DNA of 64,000 nucleotides from Microbacterium sp. LKL04 (GTDB taxonomy: Bacteria; Actinomycetota; Actinomycetes; Actinomycetales; Microbacteriaceae), in assembly GCF_900102005.1 (NCBI RefSeq), contig NZ_LT627736.1:2666001-2730000 (forward strand), written 5' to 3'. The translations under genes were made by a program, and so were the position numbers. The notes beneath the pieces are model-generated. The model saw nothing but the letters and a program-made list of their open reading frames with translations, was not told where the DNA came from and made no database searches. Every line of letters starts with the position of its first letter. Positions within the stretch are counted from its first letter, which is position 1. This document shows, piece by piece, positions 34,907 through 43,533 of the stretch.

Positions 34907-36125
34907 GGGCCGACACGGGCACCGCCAACACGACGAGTGCCAGCGGGAGCGTCTTCATCGCCGATATCGCAGGGCTGAACGCGAGATCCCACACCAGGCG
35001 TGTGGCCAGGTAGACCGCGAGCACGGTGCACGCACCTTCGCGCAGCGCGCGTTCGAGCCCCATGCCCGCGATGACTGCGACGACCACGCACGCTGCGAGC
35101 CCGGGGAGTCCGAACCACAGCCAGAGGTCGCCCACCATCGAGTGGACTTCGATGCCGCCGCCGAACATGAACCTGTCGACGTAGTTGTTGTGGGGGTCGT
35201 ACCCGATCGCCGCCATGGAGGACTTCGCTGCCGTGACGTCGGTGGGCGACGCGACGATGCCAGATCCCATCCCCCACGGGTTCAAGCGGATGAGGGCTTC
35301 GGATGCGGCGATCTCGGGGCGGCCGCCGAGCAGGAGCGAGCCGGACGTGCTGATCTGCGCCTGGGTCCGATCTTTGGTCGCCTCGCCGAAGAAGCCCTCC
35401 AGGATCGCCGCCTGCGCGACGAAGAAGATGGCGATGCCGAAGAGGACGACTCCGACGACGTTGCCCGCGCGACGACGCGCAGACCCCGCGACCCGACCGA
35501 TCCGTTGCCAGATGAGGACGACGGCCGCCAGAAGCAGCATGGCGGTGTTCGAGCGTGCGTCATTCACCACGCCGACCGCTGCGAGGAGGACGACGACGAC
35601 GAGTTGCGGCATCAATCGGTCGCCCCGCGCGGCGATGGCCATGAGGAGGATCGTGAGCGGGATCGAGAAGGTGAACCGCCAGCTCGCGGTGGCGTCGATC
35701 TCCCCCAGGATGCCGAGGGTCATGCCCACCCCGTACGCGATCGACACCGCCGACAGTCCGATGACGGTCCGAGCCCAGAGGAGCGCTCCGACGGCGCCGA
35801 GCAGACCCAGTGCGAGAGCGCTGCGTTCGACCAGGCTCGAGGGGAGTGCGAGGTGATCCGTCGACATCCACCATGTGAGCAGCACGCCCGCGACTGTGGC
35901 AGCGACCAGGAGAGCGGTCAACGCGACGAACAGTCGAGCCCGCCGCAGCAGAGGCAGCCAGAGCGGGACGAGCAGCAATCCGACGAGGCCGCCCACGGGG
36001 GCGTTGAAGGGGAGCGCGATGCGGAGTCCGACGATGACGCAGAGGAGGATCGCGAAGACGGGTTCGGCCGTCCACTTGCGGGTGAGGATGTCCGCGCCGC
36101 CGGCCGCGGCCGTACGCGGGCTCAT
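34833..36125 (-). CDS. O-antigen ligase/polymerase-like membrane protein (Wzy-type)
   Basis: 430 residues and about twelve hydrophobic segments. A large hydrophilic loop (about 245-325) contains GGRPEIAASEALIRLNPWGMG and GYDPHNNYVDRF, the H-N-x-x-x-D type loop typical of O-antigen ligases and Wzy polymerases. The start ATG overlaps the stop of the Wzc-like gene (ATGA), so the two are co-translated. Assigned as the repeat-unit polymerase from fold and context; a ligase role cannot be excluded. Confidence 0.82.
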   Translation of the reverse strand: MSPRTAAAGGADILTRKWTAEPVFAILLCVIVGLRIALPFNAPVGGLVGLLLVPLWLPLLRRARLFVALTALLVAATVAGVLLTWWMSTDHLALPSSLVERSALALGLLGAVGALLWARTVIGLSAVSIAYGVGMTLGILGEIDATASWRFTFSIPLTILLMAIAARGDRLMPQLVVVVLLAAVGVVNDARSNTAMLLLAAVVLIWQRIGRVAGSARRRAGNVVGVVLFGIAIFFVAQAAILEGFFGEATKDRTQAQISTSGSLLLGGRPEIAASEALIRLNPWGMGSGIVASPTDVTAAKSSMAAIGYDPHNNYVDRFMFGGGIEVHSMVGDLWLWFGLPGLAACVVVAVIAGMGLERALREGACTVLAVYLATRLVWDLAFSPAISAMKTLPLALVVLAVPVSALIAQRSSVRQGAPQGAAAADRRGT

Positions 36126-37528
36126 GTCCGCGGCTTCGATCTCCCACCCCGCCGATCACTCCTGCGCCAGCGCCACGGCTGCGGCATGGAGGAATCGTTG
36201 TCGTGGTACGGGCTAGAGTCGACGCGCTTGACCGCGTTGAGGACGACGCCGAGGATCCTCGTCCGGGTCGACTCGAGCTCGTCCAGCGTCCGTCGGAGCG
36301 CGTGCCGCTTGGTGAACCGGTAGCGCGCGACCACGAGGATCCCGTCCACGACCGGAGCCAGCCACAGCGGGTCGCTGACGGCCAAGACCGGCGGGCTGTC
36401 GATGACGACGACATCGAACCTCTTGCGCGCGTCGACGACCAGGTCTCGCAGGTGGTCCGAAGTGAGTAGCTGTCCCGGGTTCGGGGGGATCGTCCCGCTC
36501 GGGAGGACGCTCAGGTTGCGTGTGCCCCAGTGCTGGATCGCGTCGGCGAAGCCGATGTCGCCCACGAGGATGGTCGTGACGCCGACGCCGCCCTCCAGTC
36601 CGGTCATCTTCGCGATCGACCCACGTCGCAGGTCGGCGTCGATGAGGAGGACCCGCTGACCCTGTTCCGCGAGGATCAGGGCGGTCGACAGGGCGACCGA
36701 GGACTTGCCCTCATTGGATGTCGCCGAGGTGACGAGGATCACGCTCGTGTCGCCGTCGACGTTGGCGAACCGTAGCCCCGCGGCGACACCGCGGATCGAC
36801 TCGGCGGCCAGGCCGGTCTCCGCCCGCCGCACGGCGTCGGGGAGGGTGGCCCCATGACCGACGCCGGTGACTTCACCCAGGACCGGAGTCTCGGTGAGCG
36901 CGGCGATGTCCTCGCGGGACTGCAGTCGCGTTGCGAGCAGTCGTCGCAGCCAGGCGTAGACCATGCCGATGATCAGCCCGACGAGCGCGCCCACGACGAT
37001 CAGCAGCCGTGTGTTCGGCGCGACGGGATTACGGGACTCGGTGGCCGGGCTGATGGTCTCGATGCGCACGGCAGGACCGGATGTGCTCGTCTGGGGCGAC
37101 AAGCCCTCGACTGCCTCGGAGAGTTCTTCGGCGATCGCATTCGCGATGGTCGCCGTTCCGGTCGAAGACCCGCCGCTCACGGAGATGTTGAGCACCGCCG
37201 AGTCCAGGGGCGTCTCCACGACGACCTGGCCGGCGAGGGCGCGCGGCGTGATCGTGAGTCCGAGGCGGTCGATCACCGGCTCGAGGACCACGGGCGATGT
37301 CGCGACCAGCGCGTAGGTGCTCACGAGGCTTTGGACGTAGCTGGAGCCCTGCACGAGTTCGGCTGTGCTGTCACCGCGAGTCGGCAGGACGACGACGGCT
37401 GCCTGGGCCCGGTACACCTTCGGTTGCGTCTGCGCGTAGCCGTACGCGACCGCTGCGCCGAGAAGCACGAGCGCGACGATGGCGAACCATTGTTTGCGCA
37501 GGGCCAGGAAGTAGTCGTTGAGGCTCAC
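36122..37528 (-). CDS. Polysaccharide co-polymerase with tyrosine-kinase-like ATPase (Wzc-like)
   Basis: 468 residues. Controls chain length in Wzx/Wzy systems. A Wzz domain lies between membrane helices at 13-33 and 174-194. The cytoplasmic BY-kinase-type ATPase follows: Walker A ATSNEGKSS (Lys275), Walker A' LLIDAD (294-299), Walker B VVVIDS. The usual Tyr-rich C-terminal tail is missing; only one Tyr (SPYHD) remains in the last 35 residues. Start GTG 37528 chosen from the family's N-terminal pattern and GGGG 7 bases before it. A 12-codon frame (ATG 37563) ends exactly on this start (GTGA). Two TTGGGG-type boxes lie upstream. Confidence 0.88.
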   Translation of the reverse strand: MSLNDYFLALRKQWFAIVALVLLGAAVAYGYAQTQPKVYRAQAAVVVLPTRGDSTAELVQGSSYVQSLVSTYALVATSPVVLEPVIDRLGLTITPRALAGQVVVETPLDSAVLNISVSGGSSTGTATIANAIAEELSEAVEGLSPQTSTSGPAVRIETISPATESRNPVAPNTRLLIVVGALVGLIIGMVYAWLRRLLATRLQSREDIAALTETPVLGEVTGVGHGATLPDAVRRAETGLAAESIRGVAAGLRFANVDGDTSVILVTSATSNEGKSSVALSTALILAEQGQRVLLIDADLRRGSIAKMTGLEGGVGVTTILVGDIGFADAIQHWGTRNLSVLPSGTIPPNPGQLLTSDHLRDLVVDARKRFDVVVIDSPPVLAVSDPLWLAPVVDGILVVARYRFTKRHALRRTLDELESTRTRILGVVLNAVKRVDSSPYHDNDSSMPQPWRWRRSDRRGGRSKPRT

Positions 37529-37594
37529 CGACGGAGCCCCGGCTCTGTTGGAACCGCGTTCATTGCACGTTCGTCGTCGATCACGATGACAGAT

Positions 37595-37622
37595 CCCCCC
37601 CACAGCACCCGAGGTGCCCCCC
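37595..37622 (-). promoter_or_regulatory. Paired TTGGGG-type boxes ahead of the Wzc-like gene
   Basis: On the minus strand: GTTGGGGGGCAC (C-run 37617-37622) and TGTGGGGGGATC (C-run 37595-37601), 22 bases apart, about two helical turns. A further box, ACTGGGGGAG (37741-37745), precedes the divergent gene at 37752. The rest of the 37529-37751 gap shows no ORF of note. Confidence 0.4.
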
Positions 37623-37751
37623 AACGGCCCTGGCGGATGCTCTTGTTTCCCGCATTCTATGCCGTAACGCGTGCACTCGGTGCCGGGGATGAGTGAATCG
37701 GCTCGGTGACCGGTATCCTCTGAACGGGGACACGCAGACTGGGGGAGTCGT

Positions 37752-38603
37752 ATGCGAACGAGCGGTTTTGGGATCAGACGGGCGGGGCGTCGGGCAGCCG
37801 AAGTCCTGGACGGCGTCTATGCGCGAAGCTTCCGAGCCATCCGTACCGGACCGCGCCGGTCGGTCGGCGTCGTCGGGATCTACCGCGAAGCCGAGCCGAT
37901 CCGTTCGGCCATCGATCAGCTCAGGGCCTCGCGTCACGACCTGACCGTCAACGTGGGCGCGATGGGTGACATCCCCGCCGGCATGGCGTCGGACACGGGA
38001 GCCGATCACCTCACGGCCGGGAAGTTCCAGAACCTCAACGTCCTCGTGCGGGATCTTCCGGCGGTGGACTGGCTGGTGATCATCGACGACGACGTCGTCC
38101 TCCCCGCTGGTTTCCTCGACCTGGCGATCGAGGTGTGCGAGAGGCTCGATTTCGCCCTCGCTCAGCCGGCTCAGACGCGGTTCAGCAATGCGAACTGGAT
38201 CGTCGCCAAGCGGCGGCTGCTGAGCGTCGCCCGGAGGACGCGTTTCGTCGAGATCGGGCCCGTCACCCTCATCCGTGCGGATGCGGCGGAACTGCTCCTG
38301 CCTTTCCCGGCCGACCTTCGATGGGGCTGGGGCCTGGATTTCCAGTGGGCGCACCTCATGGAGCACGCCGGTCTGCGCATGGGCGTCATCGACGCGGCGG
38401 CCGTCGTGCATGCGAGCCGCAAGGTCGCCAGCACGTACTCCTGGGATGCAGCGCAGGAAGAGGGGCGCGAGTACCTCCGCGGAGTGGACCATCTGCCGAA
38501 CGACGTCGCGATGAGCCGTGGATTGCGTACCTACCGCGTCCTGCCTCGGCGCCGAGGTGCGTCCGCCCGCCTCGATCCGGAGCGCACGGCACGCTCGACA
38601 TGA
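37752..38603 (+). CDS. GT-A type glycosyltransferase-like protein
   Basis: 283 residues. A basic N-terminal region precedes VGVVGIYREAEPI, then VDWLVIIDDDVVLPAGFLD, a D-D-D metal motif typical of GT-A enzymes. WGWGLDFQWAHLMEHAG holds the catalytic-base region. It is less similar to standard GT2 enzymes than the other copies here. GGGGGAG stands 4 bases before the ATG. It is the only plus-strand gene inside the right-hand polysaccharide operon region, and its last 73 bases overlap the convergent GT4 gene. Confidence 0.75.
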   Translation: MRTSGFGIRRAGRRAAEVLDGVYARSFRAIRTGPRRSVGVVGIYREAEPIRSAIDQLRASRHDLTVNVGAMGDIPAGMASDTGADHLTAGKFQNLNVLVRDLPAVDWLVIIDDDVVLPAGFLDLAIEVCERLDFALAQPAQTRFSNANWIVAKRRLLSVARRTRFVEIGPVTLIRADAAELLLPFPADLRWGWGLDFQWAHLMEHAGLRMGVIDAAAVVHASRKVASTYSWDAAQEEGREYLRGVDHLPNDVAMSRGLRTYRVLPRRRGASARLDPERTARST

Positions 38604-39721
38604 CGGCGGACGGCTGCGCGGTACGACTCGGGTGCGTGCCGCCGCAGGGCCTCTGCGCGGCTGTCCTCGACGTCGGCGCGCACGGCCGACCATGATTCGG
38701 TGAGCGCCCGCAGCTGTTCCGAGATGGCCGCAGGCTCATCGACCGGAACCATGCGCGCGGTCGTGTAGCTGCCGGCCGCCTCGCGGAGTCCGCTGGTGTC
38801 GGCTACGACCACGGGCCGCAGCCCGAGGACGGCTTCGACGGCGGTGTTGCCGAACGGCTCGTCGATGCGTGACGGCACCACCACGACGTCCGTGTCCGCG
38901 ACGAAGCTCCACACGTCCGGCTGGAATCCGGCGAACGTCACCGACATGTGCTCCGGTGCGTTGTCAGCCTGCAGTCGCAGCTGGTCGCCGAACCATTCGT
39001 ATCCCGGGAAGGTGTCGCCGATGAGCGTGACGTCGACGGGCAGGCCGTCGCGGGCCAGCAGCGCCGCGGCGGAGAGCACCAGGTCCGGGCCTTTCCGGGG
39101 TGACAGCCGTCCCATGTAGAGCACGCGCAGTGCGCCGTCCGTGTCTGCTCGAAGCGGTTGCGGGCTCGCGGGCCCGACGACTCCGTTGAGCACGACCTCC
39201 GCCCGCGATGCGAGATTCGGGAGGACGTGTCGGATGGTCGCCTGACTGAAGCGACTGTTCACCAGGACCTCGTCCGACAGCAGGTGCGGGCTGTACAGGA
39301 GTCGGTTCAGCAGGGCGCTCCCCGATGCTTCCGCCTCATGCACGTGACTGATCACGGGGGTGCGTCGCAGTCGCGCGATGAGGGGCCAGAGGGGAATGGT
39401 GATGGTGCTCACGTACACCGCGTCCGGGTGGACCCGGCTCATGATGCGCCAGGCCGAACCGAGTCCACGGAACGTCTCCCCGATGAGACGCATCCACCCC
39501 GAGGGCCGCAGCAGCGCCTTCCGCAGTACGAGACCAGGCGCGATGACGACTTCCGCGCCGAGGGAACGGATCTCGTCGATGAGCGGACCGTTCGTGGGGA
39601 TCGCGACGACGACCCGCGCGCCGCCGTCGATCAGCCCGGCGACGGATTCGCGGAACATCCGGTCAGATCCGAACAGCTCGGCGCCCGGGTGTGCAGCGAG
39701 GACCGTCCTCGGCGCGATCAC
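38531..39721 (-). CDS. Glycosyltransferase family 4
   Basis: 396 residues from the GTG at 39721, which overlaps the pyruvyltransferase stop (GTGA). N-terminal half: HPGAELFGSDRMF, VAIPTNGPLIDEI, PVISHVHEAEAS. Donor half: RVLYMGRLSPRKGPDLVL, VTLIGDTFPGYE, then PSRIDEPFGNTAVEAVLG with both Glu of the E-x7-E motif. Basic Arg-rich tail. Last gene of the five-gene minus-strand polysaccharide operon starting at 45056. Confidence 0.9.
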   Translation of the reverse strand: MIAPRTVLAAHPGAELFGSDRMFRESVAGLIDGGARVVVAIPTNGPLIDEIRSLGAEVVIAPGLVLRKALLRPSGWMRLIGETFRGLGSAWRIMSRVHPDAVYVSTITIPLWPLIARLRRTPVISHVHEAEASGSALLNRLLYSPHLLSDEVLVNSRFSQATIRHVLPNLASRAEVVLNGVVGPASPQPLRADTDGALRVLYMGRLSPRKGPDLVLSAAALLARDGLPVDVTLIGDTFPGYEWFGDQLRLQADNAPEHMSVTFAGFQPDVWSFVADTDVVVVPSRIDEPFGNTAVEAVLGLRPVVVADTSGLREAAGSYTTARMVPVDEPAAISEQLRALTESWSAVRADVEDSRAEALRRHAPESYRAAVRRHVERAVRSGSRRADAPRRRGRTR

Positions 39722-40863
39722 AGCACACCGGCCATCGTGAGCACGGACTCGAAGGCTTTCGTCGCCGCAGCCGCGTTCGGTGCGTGGTCGTGATCGGAGC
39801 GTTTCCCTCTGCGCGCGCGAACGGTGTCGGCGAGGTCCTCGTCGCTGACCTCCTCGACCTGGGGAGGGGTGGGGCAGGCAGAGAACGCTTCGGCGGTCTT
39901 CGGCACGCCCGGGGTCAGCACAGGCGTACCGAACGATCCGGCGACGATCGCGACGTGCATGCTCGTCGTGAACACGACCCCTGCGGATGCGAGGACGCAC
40001 ACGATCTCGTCCGCCTTCAGTCCGATGAGAGCCAGAGTCCCCGTCCGCTCAGCCGCGGCTGCGAGCGCGCGATCCTCGCCCGAATGAGCACCGAGCGACA
40101 GGACGGCGATCGGCAACCCCGTCAAGGAGCGGAGCGCGGCCTCGACGCGGGCCTCCGGCCAGCCGTGGAATGCTGCCGCATGGAAGACGACGAGCGGTTC
40201 GTCGACGCCGAGCCGCCTCCATACGACCTGACGACCGCGCTCTGCGGATCGGGTCTGATCGGAGAGGGCCGGATGGGCGAAGACCATGTCCGGGGCGCGG
40301 ACGATGCGTTCGGGGCTCACCCCGGCGGCCTCGAACTGACGGGCGGCGTGGGTTGTCCGTACCCAGACGCCCTTCAGGCGACTCACCGCGGCGCGAGCCC
40401 GAGGGTCGTGCGCCATTCGCCGAGCTCCGACGGACACCAGCACGGTCGGCGCACCGGGCACCCAGTCCGCCTCAGGGAGCCAGACGCCCGGCCCGTTGAG
40501 GAAGTGCCTCCGGGCGAACAGCTCTGCCCGGAGGCGAAGGAGACGACCGTGGCGCTGGGCCTCCGGGATCGCCATGTGATCGAGGGCGACCGTGGTCGTG
40601 TCGAAACGGACGAGGTCCCCGCCGCCGACGAGCACAGCGGCCACCTTCGTCCGCCGGATCTCTCGGAGCGGCCGGATCGGCTCCCCGGCGAGGGTGGCGC
40701 CGGGGAGAGGGGCGAAGTGGGTGACATCAGCCTCGAGCCCGATCTGGCGCAGAAGATGGCTGGTGACGCCCGGATACAACCGATCGCCCCAGTTCGCCAC
40801 GGAGTAGTCGCCGACCTGGGCGAGCTTCACGGTCGTCGCGTGCGCCGACCGTTCTGTCACCAC
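39718..40863 (-). CDS. Polysaccharide pyruvyl transferase family protein
   Basis: 381 residues. Adds a ketal pyruvate from phosphoenolpyruvate to a sugar, giving the polymer negative charge. Family landmarks: NWGDRLYPGVTSHLL near the N terminus, VLVGGGDLVRFD, VSVGARRMAHD, and TTSMHVAIVAGSFGTPVL with the conserved His before the small-residue strand. Start choice is either of two adjacent GTG codons (40863 or 40860), one base after the flippase stop; AGGAG lies about 15 bases upstream, so re-initiation is likely. Confidence 0.87.
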   Translation of the reverse strand: MVTERSAHATTVKLAQVGDYSVANWGDRLYPGVTSHLLRQIGLEADVTHFAPLPGATLAGEPIRPLREIRRTKVAAVLVGGGDLVRFDTTTVALDHMAIPEAQRHGRLLRLRAELFARRHFLNGPGVWLPEADWVPGAPTVLVSVGARRMAHDPRARAAVSRLKGVWVRTTHAARQFEAAGVSPERIVRAPDMVFAHPALSDQTRSAERGRQVVWRRLGVDEPLVVFHAAAFHGWPEARVEAALRSLTGLPIAVLSLGAHSGEDRALAAAAERTGTLALIGLKADEIVCVLASAGVVFTTSMHVAIVAGSFGTPVLTPGVPKTAEAFSACPTPPQVEEVSDEDLADTVRARRGKRSDHDHAPNAAAATKAFESVLTMAGVL

Positions 40864-40864
40864 G

Positions 40865-42298
40865 TCACTGATGGTGTGCTCCTGACTCGGGGGCCTCGTC
40901 GGCGAGTGCAGAGCGGCGTGAGCGATGCCGGACGAAGAGGACGTTGGGGATGAGCTGGCACGCGACAACGGCGACGATCGAGCCGATGAGCGGGCCGGGA
41001 GCGCCGAGGCTCGGGGTGAGGCCGATTGTGAGCCCCAGGTTCACGGGCAACAGCACGATCGCGCATGCGGCCTGGAAGGTGAGCCCGCGCGCATCGGTGA
41101 GCGCCATGCCGTAGGGCTGCTTGACCGCCTGGATGATGATGAAGACGCCACCGGCCACGAGGATGGGCCAGCCGAGTTCGATCCGGCCGCCCGACGCGAG
41201 GTCGGCGAGCCATCCCGAGAACACGAAGATCAGGGTGCCGCCGATGAACGCGAGCGCCGCGAACATGCCCGCCATGGCGTGCGGGGAGAACGGCGTCGAG
41301 GTGCCCGCTGCCCGCGCGCGTGCGAAGACGGGCCACAGCGACATGCCCGCCGTGGCGAGGACCCCGAGCGCGGGCGTGAACATCTGCATCGCGAGGCTGT
41401 ACTCGGTCAGGTCGTCGAGGGATCCCAGATGGCTCAGGACGAGCCGGTCGGAGGACATGGCGATCGGGAGGGCGATCATCTGGACGAGCATCGGCCACGC
41501 GACATTGAAGACGCGCTCCCCGCGTACGCGAGGGTTGAGGCTCTCCCGAAGTGCGACACCGATCGTGGGCGAGATGCGCCGCACGGCGATGACGAAGGCG
41601 ATGGCGCTGATCAGGAAGGTGCTTGCGTACGACGCGACGGCGATGTACCCGCCGCCGGCGCCGACCGAGATCGTCAGCCAGAGCACGACGAGCACGACCG
41701 GCGTCTGCAGCGCGCCGAGGAGGACCACGAGCGTGTTCAGACCGAGCGCGATCAGGATGCGCTGCCCGAACGAAATGAGCAGGTTGAGCGCGAAGATCCC
41801 GAGACAGAGCGTCGCAGCGAGAGCGCCTGATGCGAGGTTCAACCCTTCGCCGAGCAGCGTGTCCCAGTAGCCGAGAGCGTAGATCGCCACCGCGACGGTG
41901 AGCAGGACGATCGCGCAGCACGCGAGGAGGCGCATGCAGGAGATCAGGACACCGCGGAGCCCCGGGTCGGTCCGGGGATCGCGAGCGGCGGAAGCCGCGT
42001 TGAGGATCGCCGCCGACAGTCCGAGGTCGGTGAACGGCAGGAGCGCGGCGATGCCGACGAGCAGCGTGTACTGGGCGTACGACGCCTCACCGTAGTTGTC
42101 GAGGATGAGCCGGGTGACGACGATGCCGAGGAACGCGCTCACCGGCATGACCATGAGCCGGGCGACCGCGCTGCCGCCGACTGATGCCAGCATTCCACGG
42201 CGGGTGGCGAGCCGCCGCTCGACGCCCGCGTCGATGTCCCCCGCGACATCATCGATCGCGGGGGACTCGGGGGTCCGGATCGTGCCGGGTGCCGTCAT
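40865..42298 (-). CDS. Wzx-type polysaccharide flippase
   Basis: 477 residues, about 12-14 membrane helices, MOP-exporter superfamily pattern. Moves undecaprenyl-linked repeat units across the membrane. N-terminal 35 residues are cytoplasmic; the first helix pair contains VSAFLGIVVTRLILDNYGEASYA, typical of Wzx. The ATG overlaps the upstream stop (ATGA). Partner of the Wzy-like polymerase at 34833 and the Wzc-like protein at 36122. Family is clear, substrate unknown. Confidence 0.88.
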   Translation of the reverse strand: MTAPGTIRTPESPAIDDVAGDIDAGVERRLATRRGMLASVGGSAVARLMVMPVSAFLGIVVTRLILDNYGEASYAQYTLLVGIAALLPFTDLGLSAAILNAASAARDPRTDPGLRGVLISCMRLLACCAIVLLTVAVAIYALGYWDTLLGEGLNLASGALAATLCLGIFALNLLISFGQRILIALGLNTLVVLLGALQTPVVLVVLWLTISVGAGGGYIAVASYASTFLISAIAFVIAVRRISPTIGVALRESLNPRVRGERVFNVAWPMLVQMIALPIAMSSDRLVLSHLGSLDDLTEYSLAMQMFTPALGVLATAGMSLWPVFARARAAGTSTPFSPHAMAGMFAALAFIGGTLIFVFSGWLADLASGGRIELGWPILVAGGVFIIIQAVKQPYGMALTDARGLTFQAACAIVLLPVNLGLTIGLTPSLGAPGPLIGSIVAVVACQLIPNVLFVRHRSRRSALADEAPESGAHHQ

Positions 42299-43533
42299 TC
42301 GCCGCTCCGGGCCGCGCTCGCGCGCCGCCGGGCCCGTCGGCCGAGCTGGTGCATGGACTCCCGCCGAGCGAGGCGCCCGGCCAGATCCTCATAAGCGGTC
42401 GCCACGTCGTCCCAGCGGAAGGCCGTCGCGGCGCGTTCGCGGGCGCGGAGGCCGAGTATGCCCGCAAAGGCCGCGTCGCGGTCGAGCGCCTCGACCCCGC
42501 GCGTCAGCTCGGCGGCATCCGCGAAGAACAGTCCGTGCTCGTCGAGGGTCTCGTGGTTGAATCCCACGTCGTAGGCGAGGGTCGCCGTGCCGGCGCCCAT
42601 CGCCCGCAGGAGCGAGGGATTCGTGCCGCCGACGGAGTGTCCGTGAACGTACGAGAGCGCGTGGAAGTAAAGGGCGTCGAGCAGGCCCTGGTCGTACACC
42701 CCACCGAGGAAGCGGATGCGAGGGTCGTCGCCCGCGGCGGCTCGGATCCGTTCCGTGTACTCGGCGGCGTACGGTGCCGAGCCGACGACGACCAGCGGCT
42801 TCGCGGCCGCGCTCGCGCGGTACCCCTCGACGATCTCGAGCACGTGGTTCTCGGGTTCGAATCGCGCGACGACCAGGTGGTATCCGCGGGGTGCGAGGTC
42901 GAGGGCACGGATGCCGTCGGCCGGGGCGCTCTCCAGGATCGGCGCGCCGTACCGGATGAGCTCGGTCGGGACGCCGAACTCCCGGTTGTAATAGTCCCCG
43001 ATGCCGGGGGCATCGGCTATGAGCGCGTCGGCGGTCCGCACGCCGAACTCCTCCGCCCAGCGGTAGTAGGCCTTGCCGCGCCGGCCCCATTTCGAGCGCT
43101 TCCACTCCAGACCGTCCATGTGGAGGGCGGTCGGGATGCCACGGGCACGCAGCACCGGCAGGAAGGGCGAGTTGGCGGCGTTGAACACGAAGGCGGCGTC
43201 GGGTCGGCGACGGAGCACCGCATGGACCGCCGACAGTCCGGTGTGGCTCAGGGTTTCGAGCTGCTTCACCGAGACCGCGGGCAGGTGGACGATCTTCATG
43301 CCGAGGTATTCGCGCTTGCGGCTCTCGGAGCCGCGCGTGTAGACCGTGATCTCGTGGCCGCGCTCGACGAGCCGGCGCCCGATCTCCTCGACCGCCGTCT
43401 CGAAACCGCCGTACGAGGCGGGTACGCCCCGCGTCCCGACCATCGCGATCCGGAGCGTCCGAATCGCGCGGCCGTGCGATCCGGCACGGGATCCCTCGGT
43501 CGTGACGGTGCTCCGCGGTGAATCGATGACCAT
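42295..43533 (-). CDS. Glycosyltransferase with DUF1972 N-terminal domain
   Basis: 412 residues. Start ATG 43533 shares a base with the previous stop (TGATG) and has AGGGGG 7 bases upstream. MVGTRGVPASYGGFETAVEEI is the hallmark of the DUF1972 acceptor domain found in rhamnosyltransferase-like GT4 enzymes acting early in polysaccharide assembly. The donor domain shows HLVVARFEPENHVLEIVEGY, IRFLGGVYD and SVGGTNPSLLRAMGAG. Probably adds the second sugar to the undecaprenyl-linked first sugar (inference from position next to the initiating transferase). Confidence 0.9.
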   Translation of the reverse strand: MVIDSPRSTVTTEGSRAGSHGRAIRTLRIAMVGTRGVPASYGGFETAVEEIGRRLVERGHEITVYTRGSESRKREYLGMKIVHLPAVSVKQLETLSHTGLSAVHAVLRRRPDAAFVFNAANSPFLPVLRARGIPTALHMDGLEWKRSKWGRRGKAYYRWAEEFGVRTADALIADAPGIGDYYNREFGVPTELIRYGAPILESAPADGIRALDLAPRGYHLVVARFEPENHVLEIVEGYRASAAAKPLVVVGSAPYAAEYTERIRAAAGDDPRIRFLGGVYDQGLLDALYFHALSYVHGHSVGGTNPSLLRAMGAGTATLAYDVGFNHETLDEHGLFFADAAELTRGVEALDRDAAFAGILGLRARERAATAFRWDDVATAYEDLAGRLARRESMHQLGRRARRRASAARSGE

